Shown: in pieces, positions 61,950-64,000 of the stretch
How the letters are laid out: each line of letters opens with the position of its first letter
Numbering within the stretch: position 1 is the stretch's first letter
Source: Aristolochia californica
Taxonomy: Eukaryota > Streptophyta > Magnoliopsida > Piperales > Aristolochiaceae
DNA length: 64,000 nucleotides
Assembly (NCBI GenBank): GCA_029961685.1
Contig: JARWKL010000007.1
Span: 14,641,013-14,705,012, forward strand
Direction: 5' to 3'
The notes under the pieces: model-generated
What the model was told of the DNA's origin: nothing
The model's input: only the letters and a program-made list of their open reading frames with translations
The model's database searches: none
Program-made: the position numbers and the translations under genes

Positions 61950-63969
61950 GATGAAGGGGGAGCGAAAACTCAAAGTTCTGATTTAAGAAAAAAGTGTACA
62001 TCTAAAATGGAAATGCACAATGCACAAATGTAGAGAGAGATATTTCCAAAGAGTGTTTGTATGTTCTAGGGATCGTAGGCACTTTTTTCGTTTTTATATC
62101 TAAGGTTTTGCAATCGTCGGGAAACGGGGGAGGCGGGTGATTTTTAACTAAGTGTTGACTTCAAATCCATAAGTCTTTTCTTACAAAAATATAGCATGTT
62201 ACGCATGAAAAATCACTTTACAATCATCTATGATTGTTACCTCAACGTTTTGAATATGGGCAAAATAATGGCTTGTTTGACTCGGGCAAATATCCCACCG
62301 CACGTTCACCTGAGAATTTAATGAGCGTTTGTTATTCTCTTTAAAAGCTTCGGATCCATAGGTCATTTGAATCTTTAACATGTTTCTAGCATGCATATCC
62401 ATTTTTAAAACATGTGTAGAAAAAATCTACTTCAGGTAAAATTCCAAGATATTTGTTTTGGACTAGTGGAATTTACCAAACTTGGATAACAAAACTTTTG
62501 TGTTCATTTGTGGTGTGTGAATAAATTTTCTTCATTTACTTTTTTTATTTTTTAAACTTTTTTCGTACATCTACTATGAAATTTTCATTTTGCAGTGATC
62601 TATTTGCATTTTTTGTTTACGAGATGAAGGGACTGCGAAAAACCCGAAGTTTTGATTTAACAAAAATGTGTACATCTAAGACGGAAATGCACAATGCACA
62701 TATGTAGAGAGAGATAATTCCAAAGATTGTCTAGAATTTTTACGCATTGTAAGCACCTTTTTGTTTTTATATCTCAGGTTTTGCAATCGTTGGGGAAAAT
62801 GGGTTGGGGAGGATTTTTAAATGAGTGTTGAATTGTAATCCATAAATCATTTTTTAAAAAAATATAGCCCATTATGCATGATAAATCACATTACAATCAT
62901 CTACAATTAATTATGCCAGCTTTTCGCAAATGGGCAAAATAATGGCATGTTTGACTCGGGTAAATATCCCACTGCAAGTTCACTTGAGAATTTAATGCGC
63001 GTTTGTTATTCTCTTTAAAAGCTTTGCATCACTAGCTCATTTGCGTCTTTAACATGTTTCAAACAAGCATATCCATTTTTAAAACATGTGTGGATGAAAT
63101 CTCTTTCTTGCAAAATTCCATGCTAGTAGGGTTAAACTAGTGGAATTTCCCAAAATTGGCTAACAAAACTTTTGTGTTCATTTGTGGTGGGTGACTAAAT
63201 TTTTTTTATTTATATTTGTTATTGTTTTACATTTTTTCCATACATCAATTATAAAATTTTCATTTTGTTGTAAGCTTTTTGCCTTGTTTGTTTTCGGGAT
63301 GAAGGGAGAGCGAAAAGTCGAAGTTTTGATTTAAGAAAAGAGTGTACATCTAAAATGGACAAGCACAATGCACAATTGTAGGGAGAGATTATTCCAAAGA
63401 GTGTCTGCAATTTTTAGGGATTGTAAGCTCTTTTTAGTTTTTATATCTTAGGTTTTGCAATCGTCAGGAAAAATTGGTGGCAGAGGATTTTTAACTGAGT
63501 GTTGAATTGCAATCCATAAGTCATTTCATGCAGAAATATAGCCCGTTACGCATGATAAATCACTTTACAATCATCTATGATTGTTTCGATCAAATTTTTG
63601 AAATTGGGCAAAATAATGACTTGTTAGACCCGGGTAAATATCCCACCGCACGTTCACTTGAGAATTTAATGAGCGTTTGTTATTCTCTTTAAAAGCTTTG
63701 GATCCATAGGTCATTTGAATATTTAACATGTTTCAAGCATGCATATCCATTTTTAAAACATGTGTAGATAAAATCTCCTTCATGTAAAATTCCAAGCTTA
63801 ATAGGGACTAATGGAATTTCCCATACTTGGATAACAAAACTTTTGTGTTCATTTGTGGTGTGTGAATAGATATTTTTTATTTACATTAGTTATTATTTTA
63901 AATATTTTAAACACATCAACTATAAAATTTTTATTTTGTTGTGATCTTTTTGGCCTTTTTTGTTTACGG
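61950..63969 (+). repeat. Young HOR copy 12
   Basis: Monomers are a 61950-62622, b 62623-63297 and c 63298-63969. The a monomer matches copy 7's a. The b monomer has private GGGTTGGGGAGG, CCCATTATGCATG and CTACAATTAATT. The c monomer lost 4 bp (AATAGGGACTAATGG at about 63801), giving the shortest HOR, 2,020 bp. Confidence 0.92.
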
Positions 63970-64000
63970 GATGAAGGGGGAGCGAAAACTCAAAGTTCTG
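63970..64000 (+). repeat. Partial type a monomer at right window edge
   Basis: It starts with the a anchor GATGAAGGGGGAGCG and is cut by the window end, so the young array continues to the right. Confidence 0.92.

Larger units (their letters stand above)
1..64000 (+). repeat. Satellite DNA array, ~674-bp monomers in a three-monomer higher-order repeat
   Basis: The same ~674-bp sequence recurs from end to end with no interruption. The anchor GATGAAGGG followed by a GAGCGAAAA-like stretch appears at 581, 1255, 1930, 2602, 3276, 3951 and so on to 63970. All copies face the same way. Three diverged monomer types (a, b, c) alternate in fixed order, so the true period is about 2,023 bp. Base composition is strongly AT-rich. 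No unique sequence, transposon terminus, tRNA or rRNA segment was seen. This layout is typical of centromeric or heterochromatic satellite DNA in eukaryotes. The family name and the species are unknown to me. Confidence 0.97.
39241..64000 (+). repeat. Young, homogeneous HOR array (12 full a-b-c copies)
   Basis: Twelve HOR copies start at 39689, 41715, 43740, 45762, 47785, 49809, 51833, 53856, 55879, 57903, 59927 and 61950, with lengths of 2,020-2,026 bp. They share many changes not seen in the left domain. In c these include CATGCAGAAATAT, GTTTCGATCAAA, TTTTAAACACATC and CTTTTTGGCC. In a they include GTAGGCACTTTTTT, CATAAGTCTTTTC, TTTCTAGCATGC and CGTACATCTAC. In b they include GGGACTGCG, TTTAACAAAAATG, TCTAGAATTTTTACGC, CATCACTAGCTC and GTGACTAAA. 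Copies differ from one another at only scattered positions, which points to recent amplification or homogenisation. Confidence 0.95.

Noticed and set aside
1..64000. CRISPR array
   Set aside because: Repeats are ~674 bp monomers without short direct repeats and unique spacers, and there are no cas genes.
1..64000. Tandem LTRs or nested transposons as the source of the repeats
   Set aside because: No primer binding site, polypurine tract, TG...CA termini with target duplications, or coding domains were seen between repeats; monomers abut directly.
39689..64000. Young array as a purely artificial assembly expansion
   Set aside because: Individual HORs carry distinct private variants and small indels arranged in mosaics, which simple collapse or looping of an assembly would not make. 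Read-level confirmation is still the decisive test.

Overview
The whole 64-kb window is one uninterrupted, head-to-tail tandem satellite DNA array. I found no protein-coding gene, RNA gene, transposon, CRISPR array or unique-sequence island. The unit is an AT-rich monomer of about 674 bp. I counted about 95 complete or internally deleted monomers plus a partial one at each window edge, all in the same orientation, by following a conserved anchor (a GATGAAGGG-like core, taken here as monomer position 1). Such an array points to a eukaryotic nuclear genome, in centromeric, pericentromeric or other constitutive heterochromatin. A plant is my guess, but the sequence does not prove it. I do not recognise the satellite family by name.

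There are three diverged monomer types, called a, b and c here. They follow one another as a-b-c and form a higher-order repeat (HOR) of about 2,023 bp. Type a is recognised by GGGGGAGCGAAAACTC, a G-rich patch (CGGGGGAGGCGGGCG) and CATGTTTCTGGCATGC. Type b is recognised by GAAAAACTCGAAG, TAAGCACC, GATTAATTATGTCAGC and GCATCCATAGCTC. Type c is recognised by GAAAAGTCAAAG, TAAGCTCTTTTTAG, GTTAGATCAAATTTTTG and CAAGCTTAATAGGG.

The window has two domains. The left domain (1 to about 39.2 kb) is old and irregular. Its copies carry many private substitutions and small deletions. The a-b-c register is disturbed by hybrid monomers (c/b, c/a, a/c, b/c), a missing a monomer at about 35.7 kb, and two heavily shortened monomers at about 9.3-10.1 kb. 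It also holds a 24-base poly-G run at 27126-27149 and a duplicated multi-HOR block with an offset of about 6.05 kb. The right domain (about 39.2 kb to the end) is young: twelve almost identical HOR copies of 2,020-2,026 bp that share many diagnostic changes absent from the left. Inside it, about 6.5 kb is repeated at an offset of exactly 8,094 bp (four HORs), so amplification there was by multi-HOR blocks.

The short open frames (60-100 codons) recur once per monomer or HOR in both strands and are best explained as by-products of the repeat. The points most worth a second look are the sharp old/young boundary, the nested periodicity (674 / 2,023 / 8,094 bp), and an 18-bp dyad kept in the a and c monomers but broken in b of the young array. 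All sequence similarity statements were made by eye, not by alignment software.
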